Below, one piece after another: positions 54,739 to 63,958 of a stretch of 64,000 nucleotides of DNA (its first letter is position 1; the number at the start of each line of letters is the position of its first letter). The notes below the pieces were generated by a model, which saw only the letters and a list, made by a program, of their open reading frames with translations, did no database searches and was not told where the DNA came from. Position numbers and translations under genes: made by a program. The stretch is taken from NCBI GenBank assembly GCA_022793895.1, contig JAAWDS010000010.1:62001-126000 (forward strand). Reading direction: 5' to 3'. The stretch is from Provencibacterium sp. (GTDB lineage: Bacteria; Bacillota; Clostridia; Oscillospirales; Ruminococcaceae).

Positions 54739-55619
54739 TGCTGCCCGACCTCTTTTCTGCTGAGAAGTTTCGTTTGAATCACCGAGAGGAAGACGATGAT
54801 GATCAGCAAGATAATGGACTGGGCTACGCCATAAGCAAATTGATATTGCCGGAAGCCTTGCTGATAGATGATGTAAGCGATGGATTCGGTCGCTCTCCCC
54901 GGCCCGCCGTCGGTCATCGCAACGATATAGTCAAAGACGGTCAACCCGGATTTTACGACTAAAACAAGATTGATGCTTAGCATGGGAATTAAAAACGGAA
55001 TGGTAATAAACCGGAATTTCTGAATCCCATTTGCCCCGTCGATGGTGGCCGCCTCATAAAGATCCTTTGGAACGCTCTGCAATCCCGCCAAAAAGACAAT
55101 GGCGGGCATAGCGGCCCCTTGCCAGATATTTGTAATCAAAATTCCCCAAATCGCTAATTGGGGATTTCCCAACAGATTGCTTTGCAAACATTCGATGCCG
55201 AACCGCTCCCCCAATTGAGGGACCGCCCGATAGAAAATTTGATTGAAGATTAGCCCTACCGTAATTAAACTTAATACGGCCGGAAAGAAATAAACGGAAC
55301 GGAAAAACCCCTTGGCTTTTATCTCAGCGTTGAGCAAAAGGGCTATCGCCAGTGAAATAACGATCACCGCGGCGACAAGAATGAAGGTGTATTGGAAGGT
55401 AAACCGGAAGGAGTTCCAAAACCGGCCGTCTTGGAAGCTGTTCAGATAGTTATCCAGCCCGATAAAGCGGTAGCTTTTGGACATTCCATCCCAATCGGTC
55501 AGGCTATAGTAAACCCCGGAGACGACAGGGATACCGAAAAAGAAGCTGTAGAGAACCAACGACGGTAAGCTCATGATGTAAAAAGGCATTTTTTTGTTGG
55601 GGGATTTTGGTTTGCGCAT
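54735..55619 (-). CDS. ABC transporter permease, MalF type
   Basis: 294 aa, six helices, with YYSLTDWDG near the N terminus and EAA motif YEAATIDGANGIQKFRFITIPFL. AAGGAGG upstream of the ATG. MalF-type half of a CUT1 importer. Between the solute-binding lipoprotein (50 nt upstream) and the MalG-type gene (overlap). AT-richer than the central metabolic genes, as is the whole operon. Confidence 0.93.
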   Translation of the reverse strand: MRKPKSPNKKMPFYIMSLPSLVLYSFFFGIPVVSGVYYSLTDWDGMSKSYRFIGLDNYLNSFQDGRFWNSFRFTFQYTFILVAAVIVISLAIALLLNAEIKAKGFFRSVYFFPAVLSLITVGLIFNQIFYRAVPQLGERFGIECLQSNLLGNPQLAIWGILITNIWQGAAMPAIVFLAGLQSVPKDLYEAATIDGANGIQKFRFITIPFLIPMLSINLVLVVKSGLTVFDYIVAMTDGGPGRATESIAYIIYQQGFRQYQFAYGVAQSIILLIIIVFLSVIQTKLLSRKEVGQQ

Positions 55620-55669
55620 GATGAAATACCTCCTTAGGAAAGTAATAAAGAGCCCCTAAGGGCTCCCTA

Positions 55670-56935
55670 TTACTTTGCCGTATTGGCCCATAAATCGTTC
55701 ATGGCTGTTTTAAACGCATCCACATCCTGGGATACAATCAACTGTTGGCATAAAGCCGGTTCATTCGCGGCAATATCCGTCGTGTGCAGGCCCATGAGCT
55801 GCGGGAAGGTCTTTCCTGCCTCCACATATTGAACCAGCGGGGCAATGGCTTCCAGCGCCGCATTCCCGCCCTCAATGGCGGTTGGAACCTGGATGGCTTC
55901 CGAATAGAGCTTTGCCGTTTCGGGCGTCATCATATACCGGACAAATTCTAAGGCCGCTTGTTTGTTTTCAGAATCCTTCGTGACGTCAAAGGCCAGATCG
56001 ACTCCAATTTCAACCCTGGTTTCCTCAGCCGTGTTTCCCGGTACTGCAAACACGCCGAACTCAAATTCCGGATTTGCCTGCTTAATCGGGTCCAACGCCC
56101 AAATGCCCTGCATGAATAGGCTGCTTTTTCCGGTGGCAAAGCTGCTGATGGCATCGTCGTAGCTGGTGCCTAGGGAGTCCTTCTGCCCAAAACGGTTGCG
56201 CAGATCCAGCATCCTGGAGGCGGTCTGTTGGATGCCGGCGTCTTCCGTCAGGTTGACCGAGCCTTCCTTACAGCCTTGATAGGCGTCTAAAAAGCCGGTA
56301 TCCCAAACGCCGGTATTAAACATAAATTCCTGTTCCACCGTCCAGGAATCCTTATCAGGGAACATGAAGGGAGTTTTCCCCGCGGAAAGCAGCTTTTCGC
56401 AAACCGAAATCAATTCGTCATAGGTGGCCGGAACCTTCAGGTTTAATTCTTCAAAATCTTTGACGGAGTAAAAGATCCCGTAGGTGTTTAACGCCAACGG
56501 CGCCGTATAGATCTTTCCGTCGGGCCGGGTGCTGATTTCCAGGGCCGTTTGGTTGACCGTTTCCATGTAGGGCTCGTTCGTTAAATCCTCCAGCAGCCCG
56601 CTATCCACATACTGCCCATAATTTGCCTGCATCGGCCAGTCGGTAAAAACTTCCGGCAAATCCCCCGAAGCGGCTCTGGTGGCGATGACCGTTGTGGCCT
56701 CCGCCGGGCTGTTCAATTGAACGGTTACTTTATCTTGCGATTCATTGTATTGACTCACAATTTTTGTCAGTACGTCGATGCTCTCCCTTTTCTGATTGAG
56801 GAGTTCAATGGTAACGGCCTTTTGGGGGTCCGCAGCCGGCGCGCCGTCTTTTGTATCGGACCGGCAAGCCGTAGCCATGACAGCCATTGAAGATGCAAGC
56901 AGCATAGATAACAGAACACGCATGGATCGTTTCAT
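55670..56935 (-). CDS. ABC transporter solute-binding lipoprotein (CUT1-like)
   Basis: 421 aa. Signal peptide with lipobox MATAC (lipidated Cys at about residue 24), then a type-1 sugar-binding fold: VTIELLNQKRESIDVLTKIVSQYNES, PLALNTYGIFYSVKDFEELNLKVPATYDEL, and a C-terminal QALEFVRYMMTPETAKLYSE-like segment. It captures the substrate outside the membrane for the MalF/MalG pair. GGAGG RBS. First gene of the operon and divergent from the AraC regulator, which is the probable activator. Confidence 0.92.
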   Translation of the reverse strand: MKRSMRVLLSMLLASSMAVMATACRSDTKDGAPAADPQKAVTIELLNQKRESIDVLTKIVSQYNESQDKVTVQLNSPAEATTVIATRAASGDLPEVFTDWPMQANYGQYVDSGLLEDLTNEPYMETVNQTALEISTRPDGKIYTAPLALNTYGIFYSVKDFEELNLKVPATYDELISVCEKLLSAGKTPFMFPDKDSWTVEQEFMFNTGVWDTGFLDAYQGCKEGSVNLTEDAGIQQTASRMLDLRNRFGQKDSLGTSYDDAISSFATGKSSLFMQGIWALDPIKQANPEFEFGVFAVPGNTAEETRVEIGVDLAFDVTKDSENKQAALEFVRYMMTPETAKLYSEAIQVPTAIEGGNAALEAIAPLVQYVEAGKTFPQLMGLHTTDIAANEPALCQQLIVSQDVDAFKTAMNDLWANTAK

Positions 56936-57090
56936 TTTTTCCTCCGTTTCCGTTCATCGAAGTGAGTGTTCGAGCTTTACAAAGATATCCTTGTTATAGT
57001 AATATAATAATGTCATGGCGGGATTTTATCTTATACTATTTTGATGAAAATTAACAATATTCTGTCCTTTGACGGGGGAGGGGCGATAGG
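56936..57090. promoter_or_regulatory. Divergent promoter region, transporter operon / AraC gene
   Basis: 155 AT-rich bases. On the minus strand TTGTTA (57052-57057), 16-nt spacer, TATAAG (57030-57035). On the plus strand TATACT (57032-57037) occupies nearly the same bases, and TATAAT lies at 57003-57008, both without a good -35, as expected for activator-dependent promoters. Confidence 0.45.
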
Positions 57091-57969
57091 TTGTATTTAC
57101 GAAGCAGCGGATTGAAGGAAGGCGTTCAGCACGGCAGCCCTTCGCTGCCGGTGGTCGTATATACCCCCTCTCTGGACAGGTTCTGCACACGGCTGGCCGC
57201 CCATTGGCACGAGGAGATGGAGGTTAGCTTGGTCCAAAAGGGGGAGGCGGTCTATTCCATCGATGCGGTTGAATATCCGGTGAAGCAAGGGGATATTTTA
57301 ATCATTCCTCCCCGTTCGCTGCATTCCGGTCATTTTGTTGCCGGAAAGGACAGCCAAAATATAACGGTTCTTTTTAATCCCTCTATTTTGGTCTCTTCCT
57401 CCAAGGATATCTGCAACAGTCAATACATCCTGCCGCTTCAAGAGTGCCAGCTCCCGATTTCCAACCACATTTCGGCGGATACGGAAGCGGCGTATAGAAT
57501 TTCGGAAAGCATAAGAAGCATTTCCAACGCTATTGAAAAGCAAGCGGAAGCGTTCGTCTTAAAAATGAAAGCCTCTTTATTCGATTTGCTTTATGAAATT
57601 ATACTCGCTTCTCCCAAGGAAAAAACGGTTCCCGCCGCCAATATTGCCATTGAAAAAATCAAGCTGGCCTTAGAATATATCCAAATGAATTATATGAAAA
57701 AGATATATATCAAGGAGCTAGCGGATCTTACGAATTATAGCGAATCCTATTTTTCTAAGATTTTTAAACAGGCAGCGCAATGCTCCTGCACCGATTACAT
57801 CAACCAATATCGGATTATGGTGGCGCAGGATCAACTGATTCAAACCTCAAAGCCCATTACAGAGATTGCATTGGATGTAGGCTTTGAAAATATTTCCTAT
57901 TTCTGTAAGGAATTTTTGCAGCTGAACCAGATGACGGCGCGGCAATACCGGGACGCATATAAAAATTAA
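57091..57969 (+). CDS. AraC-family transcriptional regulator
   Basis: 292 aa with a TTG start after GGGGGAGGGG. N-terminal cupin (about 20-110; HWHEEMEVSLVQKGEAVYSID, GDILIIPPRSLHSG) and a C-terminal double helix-turn-helix (about 190-290): YIKELADLTNYSESYFSKIFKQ for the first and ITEIALDVGFENISYFCKEFLQLNQMTARQYR for the second. Such proteins sense a sugar in the cupin and activate neighbouring transporters. Divergent from the solute-binding protein operon, which it probably controls. AT-rich codon use relative to the core genes. Confidence 0.93.
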   Translation: MYLRSSGLKEGVQHGSPSLPVVVYTPSLDRFCTRLAAHWHEEMEVSLVQKGEAVYSIDAVEYPVKQGDILIIPPRSLHSGHFVAGKDSQNITVLFNPSILVSSSKDICNSQYILPLQECQLPISNHISADTEAAYRISESIRSISNAIEKQAEAFVLKMKASLFDLLYEIILASPKEKTVPAANIAIEKIKLALEYIQMNYMKKIYIKELADLTNYSESYFSKIFKQAAQCSCTDYINQYRIMVAQDQLIQTSKPITEIALDVGFENISYFCKEFLQLNQMTARQYRDAYKN

Positions 57970-58030
57970 ACAAAGGACGGAATTTGAAGTCCCCGAAAGG
58001 GGACAGAACAAATTCCGGCCTTTGTTTGTT
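57968..58030 (+). terminator. Terminator of the AraC gene
   Basis: AAACAAAGGACGGAATTTG / CAAATTCCGGCCTTTGTTT (one mismatch) encloses an inner GTCCCC-GAAA-GGGGAC hairpin; ends in TTTGTTTGTT. Confidence 0.85.
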
Positions 58031-58121
58031 ATGCGGCGGGTCCAACGCCCCGGCGTTTTTTGAGCGCCTGCGCTTATGTATCACAAGGGGAGGTTTATGC
58101 GGGGGCCGCAAGCGGAGACGC

Positions 58122-61100
58122 TCATTCCAGCGTTTTATCCAAGGTATCGATCAGGTTGTCGATATCGATGGGCTTGGAAATGTGCCCGTTCATGCCGCTG
58201 CGAATCGCCTCCCTCTTGTCCTCCCCAAAGGCGTTGGCGGTCATGGCCAAGATGGGAATCGATGCAAGCTCCTTATCCTCCAGCTTTCGGATCGCCTTGG
58301 TCGCTTCATACCCGTTCATCACCGGCATCTGAACATCCATCAGGATCAATTGATAATAGCCGGGCTGGGAGGCTTTGAGCATATCCACGGCTATCTGTCC
58401 GTTCTCTGCGATCTCGGTGGAAAATCCCGCTTCCTCCAGGATAGCTTCGGCGATTTCCTGGTTCAACTCGTTGTCCTCCACCAGAAGAATGCGCCCCGTG
58501 CGGAGGGCTTTTCGCATGCCGCCGCTCAATTCGCTCTTTTTATCGGCATGTACAATGGCGCGCAGGCATCCTTGCAGCTCCGATAAAAACAGGGGCTTGC
58601 TGCAAAAGGCGGTCACGCCCGCCTGCCGTGCCTCGTCCTCGATGTCCGACCAGTCGTAGGCGGTCAGGACGATGATCGGCACCTCCTTCCCCACCTCCTG
58701 CCGGATCCGGCGGGCGACCTCGACGCCGTTCATATCGGGCAGCAGCCAATCGATGATATAGACCGAATAATGATCGTCCCGCATCACGGCCTGCCGGGTG
58801 CGCAGAACAGCCTCCTTGCCGGACAGCGTCCACTCCGCCCGCAGCCCGATCTGCTGGAGCATATAGGATACATTGTCGCAGGTGTTAAAGTCGTCGTCCA
58901 CCACCAGCGCCCGGAGGTTTTTCAGCTCCGGAATGGCCGGCGACTCCTTCTTTCCGGTGTGCAGGCGGAAGGTGAACGAGACAATACATTCCGTACCGAC
59001 GCCCTGCTTACTCTTTACTTCGATGGAGCCGTTCATCATATCAACGATATTTTTGGTAATGGCCATACCCAGGCCGGTCCCCTGAATGCCGCTGATGGTG
59101 GAGTTGCGTTCCCGCTCAAACGGCTCGAAGATATGCGAGACAAACTCCTCGTCCATGCCGATCCCTGTGTCTTTGACATGGAACTCATAGTGGGCATGGC
59201 CGGCCGGAGCCCCTGCCTTTTCAATCACCTTGATGCTGACCATGCCGCCCGCGCCGGTGTACTTAATCGCATTGCTTAACAGATTGAGAAGCACTTGATT
59301 GAGGCGCAGCCGGTCGCAGCAGATCTGCTCGTTCCGGATATCGACGGCATCCAGATAGAGATCCAGCTGTTTGGCGTGAATATCGGCCTGGATAATGTTG
59401 CGCAGCTCATGCAGAATATCGGGCAGGCTGCACGGCTGCTCATCCAGCCGCATCTTTCCGCTTTCGATGCGGCTCATGTCCAAAACATCGTTGATAAGGC
59501 TTAACAGGTGGTTCCCCGACGTCATGATCTTTTTGAGATAATCTTCCACCTGCTCCTTTTGCTGAATGTGTGTGAGCGCCAGCGCTGTGAACCCAATGAT
59601 GGCGTTCATCGGCGTGCGGATGTCGTGAGACATATTGGATAAGAACGCGCTTTTCGCCTTACTGGCCCGGTTGGCCTGGGAGAGCGCATCCTCTAATATG
59701 GCTTTTTTCTCTCTTTCGCCGCGCGTCTCTTCATCGACGCTGCGCAGGCCCAGAACGATACCGCGGCTTCCGTTCCATTCTCCGGCGCGGACGGCCTTCA
59801 TCTGAAAATACCGGGTTTCACCGCAGCAGGTGGTGCGGTAATTGAAATGACAGAAGGGCTTCTCTGAAAGCTCCTTCTCTAAATTTTCCCGCGTAATCGC
59901 CTGTAACAGCGAAGCCCGGTCTTCGGGATGGACGCCCCTCTCTATATAGCGCCCCACACAGGCTTCTAAGGATAATTCGCCGGCGAAGATCGCGTCCAAT
60001 ATATGGTTTTTGCAGCCGTCGATCCGAAGCGGCCGCCCTATCCCGGTCTCCAGGTCGAAGTAGCAGACCAAATTGTAGTCTAAGCTCAGCGCATGGATGA
60101 GCTCCATCTGCCGCCGTTTGTCCTCCAGCCGCTTTTTTTCCTCCTGTAGCTTTTGATCGGTGCAGTCTAAGAGGAAGCGCTGGTAATAGCGTTCCCCATC
60201 CTCCTCCACCAATTTAAAACTGCCCATGATGTGCAGGATTTTTCCGTCCGCGTGCCGGATGCGGTACTCGGTACTGACGGTATCGCCCACATTTTTCAGC
60301 GACTGGATACCTTCCCGCAGCCGGGGCTTATCCTCCTCCACGACAGAGTGCGCGACCAGTGAAAATCCATTCTGAACCAGCTCCTCCTGTGACGTATAGC
60401 CCAGGATTTGAAGCGCCGCCTTGTTCACGCTGATGACACGGGAGCCGTCCAGCGTGTGGCAGATGATCCCGCAATCCATGCTGGTAAAGATCGCCTCCAG
60501 CATCTGGTTCTTCCGAATGATTTCCTGGGCGTAAGCGCGCTCTACCGTCACGTCAATAGCCACGCCGACCGTTCCCATAACGCTTCCGTCCAAATCGTAC
60601 AGCGGGGATTTATAAGTCTTGAGCGTTTTCGTCTCTTTACCGGTCTGAATCGTTTCATCCGAAACGCGCGTCTCCCGGCTCTCCATGACGATGCGCTCCG
60701 ACTCGATACAGGCGGGGTCGTCCTGCTCGACATCCCAAATATAGGCATGGCCGCGGCCCTCTACCTGCTCTTTGGTTTTGCCGACGGTTTTGCAAAAGCT
60801 ATCGTTTACCTTTTCATGGATACCGTTTTTGTCCTTATACCAGATGAGATTGGGAGAGCCGTTGATGCTGGCGTCCAGATACTGGCGGACCTGCCAAAAG
60901 TCCTTGCTGGTTTTCTGAGCCTGCCGCCATTTTTCCAGGCGGAAGCTCCACTCGGCGCCGGACATAGGCAGCGCCCATATATCTGCAATTTGAGAGGCGG
61001 CGTCCGCCAGGCGGTCCAACAGGTCCGGCACGCCTGTCCCTTCCATCAGAAGAATGAGATCCGCCGCCGGTTTTTTCCATGCGGCCAAGCTGCGCGCCGT

Positions 61101-61286
61101 TTTTTCCGCATCGGTATCCCGCAGGTCGGCAAAAATGACGTCGGCTTTGGACGCCAGCGGCTCCATAGGTTCATCGCTTTCCAAAAATTCATGGGTAAAC
61201 GCTTCGAGCGGGGGCGTTTCCCGAACCGTCTTAAACAGCTCGTGCTGGCGGCCTATGAAATAAAACCGGATGTGACAGTGATACAT
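58122..61286 (-). CDS. Soluble hybrid sensor histidine kinase with PAS domains and two receiver domains
   Basis: 1054 aa, no membrane segment, so cytoplasmic. Residues 1-130 are an unassigned N-terminal region. PAS-like domains cover about 135-255 (PNLIWYKDKNGIHEKVNDSF), 265-385 (GIICHTLDGSRVISVNKAAL) and possibly 405-530. A linker coiled coil follows, then HisKA with FLSNMSHDIRTPMNA (His554), HATPase_c with NAIKYT, DTGIGM and GTGLGMAI, and two REC domains with phospho-acceptors Asp846 (IIDWLLPDMNG) and Asp984 (ILMDVQMPVMNG). No Hpt domain or output regulator is encoded nearby, so the phosphate destination is unknown. Consensus promoter upstream. RBS GAGGGAG. Confidence 0.92.
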   Translation of the reverse strand: MYHCHIRFYFIGRQHELFKTVRETPPLEAFTHEFLESDEPMEPLASKADVIFADLRDTDAEKTARSLAAWKKPAADLILLMEGTGVPDLLDRLADAASQIADIWALPMSGAEWSFRLEKWRQAQKTSKDFWQVRQYLDASINGSPNLIWYKDKNGIHEKVNDSFCKTVGKTKEQVEGRGHAYIWDVEQDDPACIESERIVMESRETRVSDETIQTGKETKTLKTYKSPLYDLDGSVMGTVGVAIDVTVERAYAQEIIRKNQMLEAIFTSMDCGIICHTLDGSRVISVNKAALQILGYTSQEELVQNGFSLVAHSVVEEDKPRLREGIQSLKNVGDTVSTEYRIRHADGKILHIMGSFKLVEEDGERYYQRFLLDCTDQKLQEEKKRLEDKRRQMELIHALSLDYNLVCYFDLETGIGRPLRIDGCKNHILDAIFAGELSLEACVGRYIERGVHPEDRASLLQAITRENLEKELSEKPFCHFNYRTTCCGETRYFQMKAVRAGEWNGSRGIVLGLRSVDEETRGEREKKAILEDALSQANRASKAKSAFLSNMSHDIRTPMNAIIGFTALALTHIQQKEQVEDYLKKIMTSGNHLLSLINDVLDMSRIESGKMRLDEQPCSLPDILHELRNIIQADIHAKQLDLYLDAVDIRNEQICCDRLRLNQVLLNLLSNAIKYTGAGGMVSIKVIEKAGAPAGHAHYEFHVKDTGIGMDEEFVSHIFEPFERERNSTISGIQGTGLGMAITKNIVDMMNGSIEVKSKQGVGTECIVSFTFRLHTGKKESPAIPELKNLRALVVDDDFNTCDNVSYMLQQIGLRAEWTLSGKEAVLRTRQAVMRDDHYSVYIIDWLLPDMNGVEVARRIRQEVGKEVPIIVLTAYDWSDIEDEARQAGVTAFCSKPLFLSELQGCLRAIVHADKKSELSGGMRKALRTGRILLVEDNELNQEIAEAILEEAGFSTEIAENGQIAVDMLKASQPGYYQLILMDVQMPVMNGYEATKAIRKLEDKELASIPILAMTANAFGEDKREAIRSGMNGHISKPIDIDNLIDTLDKTLE

Positions 61287-61384
61287 ATGAATATCTCCCT
61301 CAGTCTGCGGCGTTTTAATAGGGGACGCAGTTCAGCCAGCTTCTCAAAAAAGCAGCTTGCATTTTGAATAGGTCTATTTAGTTT

Positions 61385-61413
61385 ATTCTAACAACCGCAT
61401 GAATTTATGTCAA
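61385..61413 (-). promoter_or_regulatory. Promoter of the hybrid histidine kinase
   Basis: Minus strand perfect TTGACA (61408-61413), 17-nt spacer, TAGAAT (61385-61390). Confidence 0.85.
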
Positions 61414-61736
61414 TATTCAGCCGCTTCAGAAAAGGAAAAAAGCCGCCTTTTCTTGACCGCCGAAGGGATAAGAGACCGGCTGCGCGCAAAAGGAAGCCCC
61501 TCGGTTGTCGAAAAGGCCGCAGCGGGAAATAGTTAAGAGGAAACGATCAAGCGCAGGGGAGATTCTGGTACAAAGAGGAGAGAAAATAGATGGGAGCCGT
61601 TTTCAGCGTCCGTCCTTTTCCGATAAGGGAAACGGCTTGCCTTGGAAAAGGGAAGATGCCGTTCTCTTAAACCCAGCCATTTGATAAGAAAATACCCCAT
61701 ACAATTATGGATCTCCCTACAATATTTATGAATCGC

Positions 61737-61764
61737 TTGAGAATCCGCTGCTAACCCTTATAAT
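61737..61764 (+). promoter_or_regulatory. Promoter of the GHL6-type gene
   Basis: TTGAGA (61737-61742), 16-nt spacer, perfect TATAAT (61759-61764), 37 nt before the ATG. Confidence 0.78.
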
Positions 61765-61801
61765 ATGAAAGAGCGGAATACGGAAACAGGAGGGGTCAGC
61801 A

Positions 61802-63958
61802 ATGGAGAATCAACCATGGTACCAAAGAGCGAGGCGGTGGTGCCAGGCGAATTTGACCGAGATCGACGGCCGGGATTGTGATGTCGCGCTTTGGAGGGAA
61901 TTCTGGCGCAAAAACCATATCGAAGGTACGATCGTAAACGCAGGGGGAACGGTGGCCTACTACCCCAGCGAGAATCCGGACCAGTACCGCGCCGCCTACC
62001 TGGGAAGCCGGGACCTGCTTCGGGAGTTTATCGATGCCGCTAAGGAGGAGGGCGTCGCCGTCATGGCCCGGATGGACACCAACCAGGCGCCCGCTTTCCT
62101 GCTGGACCGCCATCCGGAGTGGTTCATGTGCGACCGCGAGGGAAAGCCCATCCCCGCCGGTCCGCGTTATTTAACCTGTGTGAACGGGGGCTATTACCGG
62201 GAGCACATCCCGAAGGTGATGGAGGAGATTGTCCGGAAGTATGCCCCCGACGTCTTCGGGGACAACTCCTGGACGGGCAACCAGGCGGCCATCTGTTACT
62301 GTGAAAACTGCAAAGAAAGATTCCGGAGGGATACCGGGCTGGAGCTGCCGGAGAAGAAGGATGACAACGATCCGGTATACCGGAAATGGCTGCAATGGAG
62401 TATCGGCCTGCGTACCGAGATTTGGGATCTCTATAACCAGGTAACGACCCGCGCGGGCGGCCCGGATTGCTTGTGGTTGGGGATGGTGCAGCCGGAGTTC
62501 TACCCCTCCGGCGCTATCCGCCAGCTCTATGACGATGCGCGGCTGAGCCGGTTCACCGGCCGGGCGCACATGGTCGATTCGCAGGGCCGGTCCCCGGCAA
62601 CGGGGTTTGAGCAGAACCTGCTGCAAGGGCTGACGATGCACCAGCTCTATGGGGAGGAGGCGCTCATTATCGAGAGCGTCGCCTCCTACCGCCGGTCGAA
62701 CCGCACCTGGCGCAAGGCGGCCTCCGCCAAAACCGAGATGGAGGCTTGGATGCTTACAGGGATAGCCGGAGGCATCTCCCCCTCGGCGCACTTTATCGGC
62801 GGGACGCAGGAGGATACCCGGACGCTTGAAAATGGCAGCGATGTCATGGACTGGCACCGCCGGAATGAGGATTATCTGTATCACCGCGCGCTCTGCGCCA
62901 ACATCGGGATCGCCTGGAGTAAGGAGAACGCCGTCTTTTACGGCCGCGAGCAGCCGGACGTAAATTGCCAGCAGCCCTATCAGGGGTTCGTGCAGGCCTG
63001 CCTGCGGGGACGGCTGGGGTTCTTCCCCGTCCATGCCAAGGATTTGGAGAAGGCGTCGGATAAAATGGATCTGCTGATTCTTCCCGATCTGGCCGTTATG
63101 AGCGACGAACAGATCGAGGCGGCCGTCCGGCTGATTCAAAGGGGGAAAAGCGTAATTGTGTCGGGCAATACGGGCATGCTCGATGAAAAAGGGGAACCGC
63201 GCGCCCGCAACCTGTTGGAGGAGCTGTTCGGCATACGGCGCAGGGCTCTCACGGAGGATTCCGCCCCGCTGTCTACCGGGAGCGGCGTCTTGGGCGATTT
63301 TTCCAAGCACAGCTATCTGCGCCTGCCGCCGGAGGGGCGGCCGCGCCATGCGATCCTCCGCGGCTTTGAGGGGACTGGCATTCTCCCCTTCGGCGGGAGC
63401 TGCGCGGATCTCTCTTCCGTCCGGCTGGAGCCGGCCGCTACCTATATCCCGCCCTTCCCCATTTACCCGCCGGAATTTAGCTATATGCCGGATAACGCGC
63501 GGGATTCGGGCAGGCCGGTGATTCTCGCAGGCGAGACGGGCTTTGGCGGGAAGGCCGTCTGGCTGGCGGGCGATATCGATAGGGCCTATGGCGATTCCCG
63601 CGCCAGCGACCTGGGCGATCTGTTGGTCAACGCCATGCGGTGGGCGCTGGATGGGAAGCTGCCCTTCACCGTCGAGGGGCCGGGCCGGTTGGCCTGCGCG
63701 CTCTACCGCCGGCAGGATGCCTATATCCTGCACCTCGTCAATCTCTCCGGCCTCAACGAGTGGCCGGCGCAGCCGGAAATGTTTTATCCCGTGGGGCCTG
63801 TTACCGTCCGGGTAGATACCGGCGGCCGGGCTGCCGGGCAGGTGCGGCTGACGGTGGCGGAGAAGGACGCTTCCTTTACCGAGGAGGGATCGGCCGTTGT
63901 TTGTACGATTGAGCGTATCGAGAGCCATGAGATGGTTGTGATCAAAATGAAGGGATAG
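61802..63958 (+). CDS. Putative glycoside hydrolase (GHL6-type barrel with beta-galactosidase trimerisation-like domain)
   Basis: 718 aa, no signal peptide, so intracellular. The N-terminal TIM-barrel-like part (about 1-370) opens with WYQRARRWCQANLTEIDGRD and has INVAGG-like HIEGTIVNAGGTVAYYPS, the pattern of the 'hypothetical glycosyl hydrolase 6' family; VMARMDTNQAP, DVFGDNSWTGN and CYCENCKERFRRDTG follow. Residues about 380-600 resemble the glutamine-amidotransferase-like trimerisation domain of GH42-type enzymes (LLILPDLAVMSDEQIEAAVRLIQRGKSVIVSG). A small beta domain closes the chain. Catalytic acids are not assigned. GGAGGGG RBS. Monocistronic as far as the window shows. Confidence 0.8.
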   Translation: MENQPWYQRARRWCQANLTEIDGRDCDVALWREFWRKNHIEGTIVNAGGTVAYYPSENPDQYRAAYLGSRDLLREFIDAAKEEGVAVMARMDTNQAPAFLLDRHPEWFMCDREGKPIPAGPRYLTCVNGGYYREHIPKVMEEIVRKYAPDVFGDNSWTGNQAAICYCENCKERFRRDTGLELPEKKDDNDPVYRKWLQWSIGLRTEIWDLYNQVTTRAGGPDCLWLGMVQPEFYPSGAIRQLYDDARLSRFTGRAHMVDSQGRSPATGFEQNLLQGLTMHQLYGEEALIIESVASYRRSNRTWRKAASAKTEMEAWMLTGIAGGISPSAHFIGGTQEDTRTLENGSDVMDWHRRNEDYLYHRALCANIGIAWSKENAVFYGREQPDVNCQQPYQGFVQACLRGRLGFFPVHAKDLEKASDKMDLLILPDLAVMSDEQIEAAVRLIQRGKSVIVSGNTGMLDEKGEPRARNLLEELFGIRRRALTEDSAPLSTGSGVLGDFSKHSYLRLPPEGRPRHAILRGFEGTGILPFGGSCADLSSVRLEPAATYIPPFPIYPPEFSYMPDNARDSGRPVILAGETGFGGKAVWLAGDIDRAYGDSRASDLGDLLVNAMRWALDGKLPFTVEGPGRLACALYRRQDAYILHLVNLSGLNEWPAQPEMFYPVGPVTVRVDTGGRAAGQVRLTVAEKDASFTEEGSAVVCTIERIESHEMVVIKMKG

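Larger units (their letters stand above)
61287..61801. other. Divergent region between the histidine kinase and the GHL6-type gene
   Basis: Has one promoter for each direction (separate entries) with a leader of about 90 nt for the kinase. No gene, hairpin terminator or known riboswitch is seen in the middle part (61414-61730). Confidence 0.6.
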
